Source: Paracoccaceae bacterium
GTDB taxonomy: Bacteria; Pseudomonadota; Alphaproteobacteria; Rhodobacterales; Rhodobacteraceae
Direction: 5' to 3'
DNA: 64,000 nt
Assembly: GCA_024742835.1 (NCBI GenBank)
Contig: JANSXS010000005.1
Span: forward strand, 52,956 to 116,955
How positions within the stretch are numbered: position 1 is the stretch's first letter; each line of letters starts with the position of its first letter. Of this stretch, positions 7,731 through 16,771 are shown one piece after another. The position numbers were made by a program, and so were the translations under genes. The notes beneath the pieces were generated by a model, which worked only from the letters and a program-made list of their open reading frames with translations, was not told where the DNA came from and did not search any database.

Positions 7731-8213
7731 ATGTCCGGTTTCATCATATTCGCGCTGCCCGTGTCAGACGGCATCCTTGCCATCGCGCCGATGCCCGGAC
7801 ATGGCGGGTATTACACTGCGGATCTGGCCCATTTGCGCGACTGGAAACCGGCGATCGTGCTTAGCCTTGTGACACAGACAGAGCTTGTTGCGCATGGCGC
7901 GGCCGATCTGGGGAGCGATATTCAGGACAGTGGTGCGCGCTGGATTCACCTGCCGGTCGAGGACATGGATATCCCCGGCCACCACCAGATGGAGATATGG
8001 CACGCCGCCCGCAAGGCGGCGCTGGCGGCCTTGCGGGGCGGTGGCCGCGTCTTGATCCATTGCCTCGCCGGCTGTGGCCGGTCCGGTGCGGCGGCGCTGC
8101 GGCTGATGATCGAGGCGGGAGAGGCCCCCGACAGGGCGTTGGCCCGGTTGCGGGGGGTGCGCGCCTGCGCTGTCGAAACCCAAGCGCAGTTGAATTGGGC
8201 CTGCCGTCCCTGA
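7731..8213 (+). CDS. Protein tyrosine phosphatase-like (dual-specificity type)
   Basis: A 160-residue protein with the cysteine-phosphatase P-loop HCLAGCGRSG: C111 nucleophile, R117 phosphate-binding and S118. PVEDMDIPG (about residues 76-84) supplies a likely general-acid aspartate loop. The first half (ALPVSDGILAIAPMPGHGG, then WKPAIVLSLVTQTEL) matches small bacterial dual-specificity phosphatases that begin with a strand-loop of this kind. The ATG at 7731 follows AAAGGGG and is preferred to an upstream in-frame start that would overlap dnaX. The gene is divergent from dnaX. The substrate is unknown. Confidence 0.8.
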   Translation: MSGFIIFALPVSDGILAIAPMPGHGGYYTADLAHLRDWKPAIVLSLVTQTELVAHGAADLGSDIQDSGARWIHLPVEDMDIPGHHQMEIWHAARKAALAALRGGGRVLIHCLAGCGRSGAAALRLMIEAGEAPDRALARLRGVRACAVETQAQLNWACRP

Positions 8214-8361
8214 CTGGTCTTTGCAGATCCGCAAAAAAGCAAATGCCACAGAATTGTACGAAACGCGCCCTCAAGCTGCGCCGGTTGGTTAATAAACCTC
8301 TATTTGTGCACAGCAGCACCCCCATACGGGCAAGTTTGAAACCTAACCAATCGAGGGCAAC

Positions 8362-8556
8362 ATGATCAAATTCATCAAGAAGTTTCGCAAAGAAGAAGAC
8401 GGCGCCGTGACTGTTGACTGGGTCGTTCTGACCGCAGCTGTCGTGGGCCTTGGCGTAGCCGGCGTGTCGACTGTTTCTGGCGGCGTGGATACGCTTGCCA
8501 CATCCATCAAGGAAGGCGTGTCCAGCAAGTCGGTCAGCAATGGCGACGGTTCGTAA
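8362..8556 (+). CDS. Flp family type IVb pilin
   Basis: A 64-residue Flp/Fap-type pilin: a short basic leader MIKFIKKFRKEEDG, a glycine followed by AVTVDWVVLTAAVVGLG, where the prepilin peptidase would cut after the glycine and the acidic residue lies in the mature N-terminal helix, and one hydrophobic segment. The start is preceded by GAGGGCAAC. No tad/cpa assembly genes are in the window, so this is an orphan pilin gene relying on machinery elsewhere, or with another role. The gene is followed at about 90 bases by a strong terminator. Confidence 0.8.
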   Translation: MIKFIKKFRKEEDGAVTVDWVVLTAAVVGLGVAGVSTVSGGVDTLATSIKEGVSSKSVSNGDGS

Positions 8557-8644
8557 GACATTTCGCCTTATATCCAAGACCTGAGTGAAATGCGGCACAG
8601 GTGCCGCGCCTGAATGGCGTGCCCTGCCTTGCCAAAAGCTTTAC

Positions 8645-8676
8645 CGGCCGCAAATCGTTTGGTTTGCGGCCGTTTT
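8645..8676 (+). terminator. Rho-independent terminator after flp
   Basis: A 10-bp perfect stem, CGGCCGCAAA (8645-8654) and TTTGCGGCCG (8663-8672), with an 8-base loop and a TTTT run. It lies about 90 bases after the pilin stop on the same strand. Confidence 0.85.
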
Positions 8677-8710
8677 CAAGTGTCCGGGCTCTTGCGATCG
8701 CGCATGAAAA

Positions 8711-8731
8711 AACCCGGCCTAAGGCCGGGTT
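8711..8731 (-). terminator. Rho-independent terminator of the SRP RNA gene
   Basis: On the minus strand AACCCGGCC-TTA-GGCCGGGTT is followed by TTTT. It sits about 10 bases beyond the 3' end of the SRP RNA and points away from it, so it terminates that transcript. Confidence 0.85.
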
Positions 8732-8740
8732 TTCAAAGGT

Positions 8741-8836
8741 GAGAGGCTGGACAACGACCCAAGCGTGGCTCGTTACGGCTGCTTCCTTCCGGACCTGACC
8801 GGGTTGGCGAGGTGCCTGCCCGCGCCAACCTCTCGA
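8741..8836 (-). ncRNA. ffs: Bacterial small SRP RNA (4.5S)
   Basis: The minus strand carries the diagnostic SRP domain IV core GGTCAGGTCCGGAAGGAAGC (complement around 8781-8801), with the GGAA tetraloop and symmetric loop that bind Ffh. The ends GAGAGGTTGG and CCAGCCTCTC pair to close the long hairpin, giving about 96 nt. A terminator hairpin follows directly. The RNA is the scaffold of the signal recognition particle for co-translational targeting of membrane proteins. Confidence 0.95.
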
Positions 8837-8843
8837 CACGTAC

Positions 8844-10808
8844 CTAGGTCTTGCGGCGCGGATTCGCAAGAGGGGCGTGTTGCCCCGTGTCCAAAGGCAC
8901 CCGCAACATCAGAAAGCCCGCTTCGTCGCATCCAAGATTTGTTGCACCAAGTGCGCTGAACTCGGCGGGGTGGCTGCATAGGCCGGGGCCGGTCCGGAGA
9001 ATGACGCTGGTATGGCTGAGCGGGCGAAAGACCCATGGCGCAGGGATCAGCGTCTTTTCCAACAGCCCCTCGCGCATCAGATCCTCTTGGATGATATCGC
9101 GCAGAAGGGTGGTGCCGCGAAACAGGATCCGGTCCTCTGCGGCCAAGGGGTAATTGCCACCGCCAAAGGCACGGAAACTGTTGACGGCGAGCGCGAATTC
9201 CATGTCCGGGGACAGAGGTTCGCCATCGAATTCCATCCCGGTGATCCGGGTGGCGTCCGGGTCGCGCATATGCCCGTCCGCGTCAAAGCGCGGTGGCTGC
9301 GACAGGTCGATGCAATAGCGCAAACCGGCAATGCTATCGAATACGTGGCTGGGAAATGCAGGATCCCATAACGCCTGATCGGCGCGACCGGGCGCGACCT
9401 GCCGAAATCCGCTGGCCGCGCGTTCCAGCCACTGCCATAGATCATGGCCGGTGACACGCAGCCCGACCAGCACGTTTGGAAAGGGGTAAAACCCCGCAAC
9501 ATCGCGCGATGTCACCGCGCCGGGGCCCAGATCGGTGTAATACTGCGGCCCCGCGTGCCCCCCGGCCAGAAACGGGGCGGTCGCCGACAGAACGGGCAGG
9601 TTGGCATGTGGCGTGGACGCCAACGCGCGCGTTAGCGCGCGGTGTTGCGTGGCAAGCACCAGCCGCTGAAGCCGGTTACACTGAACGAACGCGGTATAGC
9701 TGTGCAGGGCGAAAGGCGCGTGCGTCAGGGTTTTGCCCGTCAGGCGCATCATTCTGTCATGTATGGGGGCCAAAAGCCGCATCATCTCCGGGTCGGGGGG
9801 CGGTGTGCTGCGGTCGGTTGGGGCTGTCGCGCGGGTCTCGCAATGGTGGGCGATGACATCAGCCACGGCGCTCGGCCGCATGTCGACACACAGATCCATG
9901 ACCCCCAGATGCGACCCCCTTGATCCTGCCATCACGGCCGGTTTGCCCTCGAGCGAGCCTGTCGCGTGATCGGTGCCGGGCTGCCCGCTTTGCATTCCGG
10001 GGCGCGGAAAGATGTCGTGGCTATGGCCCGCGATGATTGCATCCACGCCGGGCACCCGCGCCAGCGCCAGCGCCGCGTTCTCGGCCTCGGGGTCATCGCT
10101 GCCGGTGCCGATGCCGGTATGGGCAAGCGCCACAACGATCTGCGCGCCCGCCGCCCTTAGCTGCGGCACATGGGCGCGGGCGGCCTCCACGATCCCGCGT
10201 GCCTGTAGCCGCCCGGACAGGTGATCATGGTCCCAGGTGGTGACTTGCGGCGGCAAAAGGCCGATCAGGCCGATACGGATTTCGCGTGTTTGCCCGGTGC
10301 TGTCGCGGGCCTGCACCGGCAGGATGACATGCGGCGGCACCAGAGTGGTATCATGCGCCGGTCCTAGCGGGGACTTGCGGGTCACGGCATTGGCGCAGAT
10401 CGTGGGAAACCCCGCCTCGGTCAGGATGTCTTGCAGCCGGTCCAGCCCGAAGTTGAATTCGTGATTGCCAAGCGCCGCCGCATCATAGCGCAGCGCGTTC
10501 ATCGCGGCGATCACCGGGTTGGGGCCAGTCCAGCCGCTACCGGCCTGCGCCGCCATATCGCTCAGGGTGGAACCTTGCAGGAAATCGCCGTTATCCACCA
10601 GAAGCGTTGTGCCCGCTTCGCGCCGCGCGGCGTGCACCAGCGTCGCCACCCGCGTGAACCCGGTCTCAAGCGGCTTGCCGGGACGGTCGCCGACATGGGG
10701 CAGCAATTGGCCATGCATATCCGATGTCACCAGGATGCGGATCCAGACATGCCGGTCCGTAGCGGCCGACCGAGGCAAGTCATGTGGCCAAAGACAGTCT
10801 GAAGTCAC
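8844..10808 (-). CDS. cpdB: CpdB-like 2',3'-cyclic-nucleotide phosphodiesterase/3'-nucleotidase
   Basis: A 654-residue two-domain calcineurin-like phosphoesterase. The metal-binding motifs are all present: TSDMHGQL (about residue 29), DNGDFLQGS, GNHEFNFG, ALAHTGIG and AGHSHD. A C-terminal 5'-nucleotidase substrate domain follows (FYPFPNVLVGLRVTGHDLWQWLE and NSFRAFGGGNYPL). Known CpdB proteins are periplasmic, but the N-terminus here (GTG start, then MTSDCLWPHDLPRSA) has no hydrophobic signal segment, so it is either cytoplasmic or exported in an unusual way. The stop lies only about eight bases upstream of the SRP RNA on the same strand. Confidence 0.87.
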   Translation of the reverse strand: MTSDCLWPHDLPRSAATDRHVWIRILVTSDMHGQLLPHVGDRPGKPLETGFTRVATLVHAARREAGTTLLVDNGDFLQGSTLSDMAAQAGSGWTGPNPVIAAMNALRYDAAALGNHEFNFGLDRLQDILTEAGFPTICANAVTRKSPLGPAHDTTLVPPHVILPVQARDSTGQTREIRIGLIGLLPPQVTTWDHDHLSGRLQARGIVEAARAHVPQLRAAGAQIVVALAHTGIGTGSDDPEAENAALALARVPGVDAIIAGHSHDIFPRPGMQSGQPGTDHATGSLEGKPAVMAGSRGSHLGVMDLCVDMRPSAVADVIAHHCETRATAPTDRSTPPPDPEMMRLLAPIHDRMMRLTGKTLTHAPFALHSYTAFVQCNRLQRLVLATQHRALTRALASTPHANLPVLSATAPFLAGGHAGPQYYTDLGPGAVTSRDVAGFYPFPNVLVGLRVTGHDLWQWLERAASGFRQVAPGRADQALWDPAFPSHVFDSIAGLRYCIDLSQPPRFDADGHMRDPDATRITGMEFDGEPLSPDMEFALAVNSFRAFGGGNYPLAAEDRILFRGTTLLRDIIQEDLMREGLLEKTLIPAPWVFRPLSHTSVILRTGPGLCSHPAEFSALGATNLGCDEAGFLMLRVPLDTGQHAPLANPRRKT

Positions 10809-11070
10809 GTGGTCTCCGTCATGTTATGCGCCTGGCGTTCGGGCGGATCCAGGTCGAAAATGGCTGGCAACAATATTGCAGGGAAAAGGTGATACCGCAA
10901 TCCACTAAAGGTTGATTACCTAGCAAAGAGAATGGTTTGCTGAAAATTTTTATGCCTGACATTCGGTCGCAACCCGTCTGGCCGATCTCTGGGCCCAGCT
11001 GGTGGGCCGTGGCGGCGTCGGCTTGCCGCTGGCGCGGGAACGTGGCAAGCGCGACCAAAAGGAGATCGCG

Positions 11071-12042
11071 ATGCGCGATGCAGAAACGGTGACATTCGGG
11101 GGGTCGGGGCTTGATCGCGCCGCCGAACTGCGCGGCCAGTCACAGGTCGTCGCGGACCATCTTGAAGGTGGCACGGCACAGGTTGTCGTGCTGTGGCGCG
11201 GCAAGCCTTTGGTCGGTGGCCCCGATCTTGACCATCTGGTGCGCCTGCCCCCGGATCACCCGGTGTTGCGATCACAGGGCGGCGTACCGATTCTTTTGGG
11301 GCGCGAAGACGCCAACAGGCTGATTTTCGCGGTCGAATTGTCCGGCTGGATGCCCGCCGATCTCGACGTGTCGCACATCAACGCCTTTGCGGACCCCACC
11401 GAACAACAGCATCCCGATCTGCCGCCAGCTGCCGTTTTTGCAGAGCTGCGCCGAATCATGACCCGCCTTTCTGCGCGTGACGCAGAACTGGCCGCGACGG
11501 CGCGCGCGCTGTTCGCTTGGCATGGAACGCACGGGTTCTGTTCACGTTGCGGCCACAAAAGCGAGATCGTGCAATCGGGTTGGCAAAGCCGCTGCCCGTC
11601 CTGTGGCGGCGGCCATTTCCCGCGAACCGATCCGGTTGTCATCATGCTGATCACGCGCGCCAACCGGGTGCTTCTGGGCCATAGTCCGGGTTGGCCCGAG
11701 GGGATGTATTCGCTGCTGGCGGGTTTCGTCGAGCCGGGCGAGACGATCGAGGCCGCGGTCCGCCGCGAGGTTTTTGAGGAATCGGGCATCCGCGTGGGTG
11801 AGGTGGGATATCTCGCCAGTCAGCCATGGGCCTTTCCGGCCTCTTTGATGCTGGGCTGTCACGGTGTCGCACTGACGGACGAGATCAGCATTGATCCCGC
11901 CGAGATCGAAGACGCCAGATGGTTCTCGCGCGACGACCTCATGCAGGCGTTCGCTGGCGATCATCCGTTGCTGAGTCCGGCCCGAAAAGGTGCGATTGCC
12001 CAGTTCCTGCTGCGGAACTGGCTGGCAGATACGCTTGATTGA
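11071..12042 (+). CDS. nudC: NAD+ diphosphatase (NADH pyrophosphatase), Nudix
   Basis: A 323-residue protein that hydrolyses NADH/NAD+ to NMN(H) and AMP; the E. coli enzyme also removes NAD caps from RNA. The order is an N-terminal domain, a zinc ribbon (FCSRCGHK...SRCPSCGGGHFPRTDP, about residues 157-190), then the Nudix box GFVEPGETIEAAVRREVFEE. SQPWAFPASLMLG is the NudC-specific SQPWPFPxS signature with one change. The ATG at 11071 has AAAAGGAG seven bases upstream and is chosen over a more upstream in-frame start. It stands alone after a gap of about 260 bases in which I see no gene. Confidence 0.92.
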   Translation: MRDAETVTFGGSGLDRAAELRGQSQVVADHLEGGTAQVVVLWRGKPLVGGPDLDHLVRLPPDHPVLRSQGGVPILLGREDANRLIFAVELSGWMPADLDVSHINAFADPTEQQHPDLPPAAVFAELRRIMTRLSARDAELAATARALFAWHGTHGFCSRCGHKSEIVQSGWQSRCPSCGGGHFPRTDPVVIMLITRANRVLLGHSPGWPEGMYSLLAGFVEPGETIEAAVRREVFEESGIRVGEVGYLASQPWAFPASLMLGCHGVALTDEISIDPAEIEDARWFSRDDLMQAFAGDHPLLSPARKGAIAQFLLRNWLADTLD

Positions 12043-12134
12043 AGGCATCTGTCTTTCGATTTTAAATGCACTCTTGAATGACATGAGATATCTTTGGATA
12101 ACGGGCGCTCGACCCATGTTTCAGAGGCTGGCAA

Positions 12135-12596
12135 ATGAAATTCACCGCGCAAGAGGATATAGAAGCGTCGATTGAACATGTTTTCGCGCAGATCAGCGAT
12201 TTCGCGGCGCTTGAACGATCCGCTTTGCGGCGCGGGGCAGAGGTGCAGCGTGTGGTTGATCTGCCCGAGCCGGGTCCGGGCATGAAATGGGATACCGCTT
12301 TCATGCTGCGTGGCAAGCGTCGCGAGATGACCATTGAACTGGTAGAGTTCGACAGGCCCAACGGGATGATCATGATTTCCACGTCGCCCAACACCAGCGG
12401 GCGCATGGTGCTGGATCTTGTGGCGCTTTCGCGGGGGCGGACCCGCCTGAACCTGACCATTGATGTCGAGCCCAAAACCCTGGCGGCGCGTCTTGTGTTC
12501 CAGTCGCTCAAGCTGGCGCGTGGCAATCTGAACCGAAAGTTTCGCAAACGGGTCGCAGAATTTGCACGCGATCTCGAAGACCGCTTCGTTGCTTGA
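12135..12596 (+). CDS. SRPBCC (START-like) family protein
   Basis: A 153-residue protein opening MKFTAQEDIEASIEHVFAQI, the first strand and helix of the SRPBCC/polyketide-cyclase fold, which holds a small hydrophobic ligand pocket. The later strands (TIELVEFDRPNGMIM, DLVALSRGRTRLNLTI) and the long C-terminal helix fit. Widespread as a single-domain protein in Rhodobacterales, with no defined ligand or reaction. It is separated from nudC by about 90 bases. Confidence 0.75.
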   Translation: MKFTAQEDIEASIEHVFAQISDFAALERSALRRGAEVQRVVDLPEPGPGMKWDTAFMLRGKRREMTIELVEFDRPNGMIMISTSPNTSGRMVLDLVALSRGRTRLNLTIDVEPKTLAARLVFQSLKLARGNLNRKFRKRVAEFARDLEDRFVA

Positions 12597-12672
12597 GCCG
12601 GAGCCGGAGCCGTTTTTTCACGCCTGCCGCGGTCAGGATTTCAAGCCCCTGTGTCCAGGGTATCGACCGGGT

Positions 12673-13521
12673 TCAGTGACGGCGCTGATCGGCTGGGTAC
12701 ACACCCAGAACTTCCAGCCGCGACGTGAAATATTCCAGCTCTTCCAGCGCGCGCCGCACGGGCGGGTCTTCCGGGTGGCCCTCGATATCGGCATAGAACT
12801 GCGTCGCTGTGAAAGATCCTTTTACCATATAGCTTTCCAGCTTGGTCATGTTGACGCCGTTCGTTGCAAACCCGCCCATCGCCTTGTAGAGCGCGGCAGG
12901 AATGTTGCGCACCTGGAACACGAAAGTGGTCATCATCCCGTCATTGCCGCGCCGGGTGCGGTCGGGTTCGGGCGACATGACCAGAAAGCGGGTGGTGTTG
13001 GTGCCCTCGTCCTCTATGTGGCGGGCCAATACATCCAGACCGTAGATCTCTCCGGCCAGTTCCGACGCCAGCGCTGCCAGTTTCCGATCTCCCAACTGCG
13101 ACACCTCGCGCGCCGAACCCGCGGTGTCGGCGCCCGTGACCCTGTGGATGCCGTGCAGCGCCAGAAAATCCCGGCACTGACCCAGCAACATGGTGTGGCT
13201 CATGGCGCGCTCGATTCCCTCGATACGCGCGCCGGGCAGACCCAGCAGGTTGATATGGACACGTACAAAGGCTTCCGCCACGATATGCAGGCCCGAGGAC
13301 GGCAAAAGATGGTGAATGTCCGCGACGCGCCCGAAGGTCGAGTTTTCCACCGGCAACATGGCAAGCGCCGCATCGCCGACCCGCACCGCCTCGATCGCGT
13401 CCTCGAAGGTTCGACAAGACATCGGGTCCATTTCGGGATAGGTGTCCCGGCAGGCCTGATGCGAATAGGCCCCCAATTCGCCCTGAAAGGCGATGCGCTT
13501 TATCATGGTGGTTTCCGTCAT
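12673..13521 (-). CDS. pheA: Prephenate dehydratase
   Basis: A monofunctional PheA of 282 residues that converts prephenate to phenylpyruvate for phenylalanine synthesis. Catalytic-domain blocks include IAFQGELGAYSH, LPVENSTFGRV and EDEGTNTTRFLVM, which contains the TRF motif essential for activity. A C-terminal ACT domain (about residues 195-275: TTFVFQVRNIPAALYKAMGGFA and LESYM) is the phenylalanine-binding regulatory module. There is no fused chorismate mutase. An in-frame ATG five codons later (13506) is an equally good start. Confidence 0.94.
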   Translation of the reverse strand: MTETTMIKRIAFQGELGAYSHQACRDTYPEMDPMSCRTFEDAIEAVRVGDAALAMLPVENSTFGRVADIHHLLPSSGLHIVAEAFVRVHINLLGLPGARIEGIERAMSHTMLLGQCRDFLALHGIHRVTGADTAGSAREVSQLGDRKLAALASELAGEIYGLDVLARHIEDEGTNTTRFLVMSPEPDRTRRGNDGMMTTFVFQVRNIPAALYKAMGGFATNGVNMTKLESYMVKGSFTATQFYADIEGHPEDPPVRRALEELEYFTSRLEVLGVYPADQRRH

Positions 13522-13625
13522 GCAGTTTTAGCCCATAATGGGCGTTTGGTCGCGGAAACTACACCTTGCACCCAGCAAGGGGAAGCGGATACATACGCGC
13601 CGAGAGATTCAGAGGATACGGGCCA

Positions 13626-14648
13626 ATGTTCGATACGATGACCTTCACAAAGATCATGGGTGGCTTTTGCGGGGCGCTCCTGGTGTTCCTTCTGGGCAAA
13701 TGGGCCGCGGAAGAAATTTACGCCATGGGTGACTACGGCTATGGCGAACGCAGCCCGGCCTATGTGATTGACACCGGCAGCGACGATGCCGCCGAGCAAG
13801 AGGAAGAAGAGGTCATCACGCTGGCCTCGCTCTATGCCGATGCAGACCCCGACGCGGGTGCCCGCGTCTTCAACAAATGCGCGGCATGTCACAAGGCAGA
13901 GGATGGCGCCAATGGCGTTGGCCCGCATCTTTACGGTGTTGTCGGACGTGACATCGGCGGTGTAGACGGCTACGGATCGTATTCTGGTGCGCTGAGCGCA
14001 GTGGCTGATGTATGGACGCCCGAAAACCTCTACGCTTTCCTTGAGGATCCCAGCGGTTGGGCACCCGGCACGTCAATGGGCTACGCGGGTCTCAAAAAGC
14101 CAGAGGATCGCGCGGATGTCATCGCCTACATGGATATGACAGACGGCGGCATGACTGAAGTGGTGGCATCTAACGACGTTGCGCCGGTCGTCGAGGAAGA
14201 GATGGCCAACGAAGACGCATCTGCCACTGAAGTCGCAGCGACCGAAGCTCCTGCAGAGCAGGAAGTGGCCGCCACTGAAGAGCCTGCCGCCGAAGAAGCT
14301 GCGGCGACCGAGGCGTCCGGCTTTGCTGCGCTTGTCGCTGCCGCAGATGTGGACGAGGGCGAAAAAGTGTATCGTAAATGCGCCGCCTGCCATGTTGTCG
14401 GTGAGGAGGTCAACCGCGTCGGTCCGCACATGTACGGCATCGTTGGTCGTGAGATTGGGGGCGTTGACGATTTCAAATATTCCGACGCCCTGGCAGAGAT
14501 GGGCGGCGTCTGGGATGTCGACGCGCTGAACGCTTGGTTGGAAAACCCCAAGGAGTTTGCGCCAGGCAACAAGATGAGCTTTCGTGGCCTGAACAAGGAA
14601 GAAGAGCGCGCCGCCGTGATCCGCTACATGGAATCGGTGTCCGAATAA
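13626..14648 (+). CDS. Membrane-anchored dihaem cytochrome c
   Basis: A 340-residue protein with an N-terminal signal anchor (MGGFCGALLVFLLGKWAAEE) and two cytochrome c domains. Domain 1 has C85-A-A-C88-H89 with a distal methionine in APGTSMGYAGL; domain 2 has C252-A-A-C255-H256 and APGNKMSFRGL. They are joined by an Ala/Glu/Thr-rich linker of about 70 residues. Each domain resembles the membrane-bound c552/CycM-type cytochrome that carries electrons from bc1 to cytochrome oxidase; the closest relatives known to me have one haem domain, so this looks like a duplication. AGAGGA precedes the chosen ATG. A strong terminator follows. Confidence 0.88.
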   Translation: MFDTMTFTKIMGGFCGALLVFLLGKWAAEEIYAMGDYGYGERSPAYVIDTGSDDAAEQEEEEVITLASLYADADPDAGARVFNKCAACHKAEDGANGVGPHLYGVVGRDIGGVDGYGSYSGALSAVADVWTPENLYAFLEDPSGWAPGTSMGYAGLKKPEDRADVIAYMDMTDGGMTEVVASNDVAPVVEEEMANEDASATEVAATEAPAEQEVAATEEPAAEEAAATEASGFAALVAAADVDEGEKVYRKCAACHVVGEEVNRVGPHMYGIVGREIGGVDDFKYSDALAEMGGVWDVDALNAWLENPKEFAPGNKMSFRGLNKEEERAAVIRYMESVSE

Positions 14649-14666
14649 GCCTTCTGAAAATTGCGT

Positions 14667-14703
14667 AAAACCGCCGTTCCCGCAGGGGAGCGGCGGTTTT
14701 TTT
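14667..14703 (+). terminator. Rho-independent terminator after the dihaem cytochrome
   Basis: AAAACCGCCGTTCCC pairs with the GGGGAGCGGCGG region (one G-T wobble), then TTTTTTT. It separates the cytochrome gene from the yejABEF operon. Confidence 0.9.
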
Positions 14704-14812
14704 GTGTCAACGGGCCTGCCGTGTCATCACTGCTTGAATCCTCTCCCGGCGCTCCATAGCTTGCCAAGCAGACGTTCCAACCCAGATCAGGAAACGAAGA
14801 GAGGAGATATCC

Positions 14813-16762
14813 ATGACCCGACCGCAGAGCCGGGCCAAGGCCAACACGTTCGAGGCCCGGCCCGCCCGTATCCTGATCGCGGCCCTGACCGGGCTGAGCA
14901 TCGCCGCGCTGGCGGCCACCGCCGCGCTGTCCGGTGAGACCGGCACGGATGTCGGCATCATCAAAAGTCACGGCTATTCCTATTTCGGAAAATTGGAATA
15001 TCCCGAGGATTACACGCATTTTGATTACGTCAATCCCGACGCGCCCAAGGGGGGCACCATTTCCATCGCGCAATCGGGCACGTTCGATTCGATGAACCCC
15101 TACACCCGGCAGGGCCGCCGCGCGGCGCTGTCCTGGATGATGTATGAAAGCCTGCTTGGCGACAGCCCCACTGCCGGTGCGGCACCCGCCGATGTGCTTG
15201 GCGAGCAATACGGCCTGCTTGCCCATACGGTCGAATATCCCGAGGACAAGGCGTGGGTCATTTTCCACATGCGTCCCGAGGCAGAGTTTTCCGACGGCAC
15301 CCCGGTGACCGCGCATGACGTGGCCTTTTCGCATAACCTGCTTCTGGACCAAGGCCTGCAATCCTATGCCGAAGCGGTGCGCAAGCGCATCCCGAGTGTG
15401 GAGGTGATCGACGATCACACCATCAAGTTCACCTTTGCCGAGGGCATCTCGCGCCGCAGCCTGATCGACCAGGTGGGCGGCGTGCCGGTCTGGTCGCAAA
15501 AATGGTTCGAGGAAACCGGCGCGCGTATCGACGAGCCGCGCCTTGAAACCTCGCCCGGTTCCGGCCCCTACATGGTGGACGACATCGAGGTGAACCGTCG
15601 CGTCGTGTACAAACGCAACCCCGATTACTGGGGCTGGGATCTGCCCTTCAACAAGGGGCGGCACAATTTTGACGAGATCCGGGTGGAGTATTTCGCCGAT
15701 GACACCGCCGGGTTTGAGGCGTTCAAGGCGGGGGCCGTCACCTATCGCACCGAAAGCGACCCCAAGAAATGGGCCGCTGCCTATGATTTTCCCGCCGTGG
15801 ACAAGGGGCACGTCAAGCTGGAGGAAATCCCCGACGGCACGCCGCCCGCGATGCAGGGCATCGTCTTCAACCTTGGCAGCGAACCGTTGCAGGACAAGCG
15901 CGTGCGCGAGGCGATCGCGCTCATGTTCAATTTCGATTGGACCAACAAGTCCCTGCTTTACGGGCTTTTTGCACAACAGCCCTCTTTCTCGACCGGCACG
16001 AAACTAGAGGCAAAGGGCCTGCCCGAGGGTGACGAACTGGCATTCCTGACCTCTTTGGGCGATATCGTCCCCGAAGCGATCTACACCACGGAACCCTGGA
16101 CACCGCATGAAAGCGACCCCGACCGCCTGACAACACGCAAGAACCTGCGCGAGGCGCTGCGCCTGATGCGTGACGCAGGCTATGATGTGGACGATAGCGG
16201 CCTTACGCGCGATGCGGACGGCAAGCCGCTGCGGCTGGATTTCCTGCTCAACGCGTCCGGCTCTCCGACGGACAAGGCGATTGCTGAAAATTTCGTGCGC
16301 AACCTGACCCAGCTTGGGGTCGACGCGCGGCTCGAATCCGTGGATGCGTCGCAATACACGAAACGCGAAAGGGACCGGGATTACGATCTGATCTTTGACG
16401 GCTACCCGGCTATTCTGGGCACTGGCACCGGACTTTTACAGCGTCTGGGGTCCGAAGCTGCCGAATTCAGCCTGTTCAACCCCGCCGGGCTTGCCAGCCC
16501 GATGGTCGACGCGATCATCGAGGCGTCCCTGATGACGGAAACCCAATCCGAAGAAGACATGACCATGCGCGCGCTCGATCGCGCGTTGCGGCATGAGTTC
16601 TTCCTCATCCCGGACGGTTACGCGCCCGATCACTGGGCCGCCTATTGGGATATGTATGGCCGCCCCGACACCATCCCACCCTTTGCGCTCGGCGTGCTGG
16701 ACTTCTGGTGGTATGACGCGGAAAAGGCCGAGGCCCTGAAGGCCGCAGGCGCGTTGCGGTAA
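14813..16762 (+). CDS. yejA: YejA-like ABC transporter peptide-binding protein
   Basis: A 649-residue extracytoplasmic solute-binding protein (family 5), first gene of a yejABEF operon. An N-terminal hydrophobic segment (ILIAALTGLSIAALAATAAL) after a basic stretch is the export signal. The mature part begins HGYSYFGKLEYPEDYTHFDY, typical of YejA, and includes the cluster-5 blocks MYESLLGDSPTAGAAP, LRPEAEFSDGTPVTAHDV-like and GSGPYMVDDIE. YejABEF imports oligopeptides and peptide antibiotics such as microcin C in E. coli. GAGAGGAG lies about eight bases before the ATG. Confidence 0.92.
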   Translation: MTRPQSRAKANTFEARPARILIAALTGLSIAALAATAALSGETGTDVGIIKSHGYSYFGKLEYPEDYTHFDYVNPDAPKGGTISIAQSGTFDSMNPYTRQGRRAALSWMMYESLLGDSPTAGAAPADVLGEQYGLLAHTVEYPEDKAWVIFHMRPEAEFSDGTPVTAHDVAFSHNLLLDQGLQSYAEAVRKRIPSVEVIDDHTIKFTFAEGISRRSLIDQVGGVPVWSQKWFEETGARIDEPRLETSPGSGPYMVDDIEVNRRVVYKRNPDYWGWDLPFNKGRHNFDEIRVEYFADDTAGFEAFKAGAVTYRTESDPKKWAAAYDFPAVDKGHVKLEEIPDGTPPAMQGIVFNLGSEPLQDKRVREAIALMFNFDWTNKSLLYGLFAQQPSFSTGTKLEAKGLPEGDELAFLTSLGDIVPEAIYTTEPWTPHESDPDRLTTRKNLREALRLMRDAGYDVDDSGLTRDADGKPLRLDFLLNASGSPTDKAIAENFVRNLTQLGVDARLESVDASQYTKRERDRDYDLIFDGYPAILGTGTGLLQRLGSEAAEFSLFNPAGLASPMVDAIIEASLMTETQSEEDMTMRALDRALRHEFFLIPDGYAPDHWAAYWDMYGRPDTIPPFALGVLDFWWYDAEKAEALKAAGALR

Positions 16763-16771
16763 AAACGAAAC

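Noticed and set aside
12562..13641. Plus-strand open frame of 359 codons opposite pheA
   Set aside because: Antisense shadow of a clearly homologous gene with both PheA domains.
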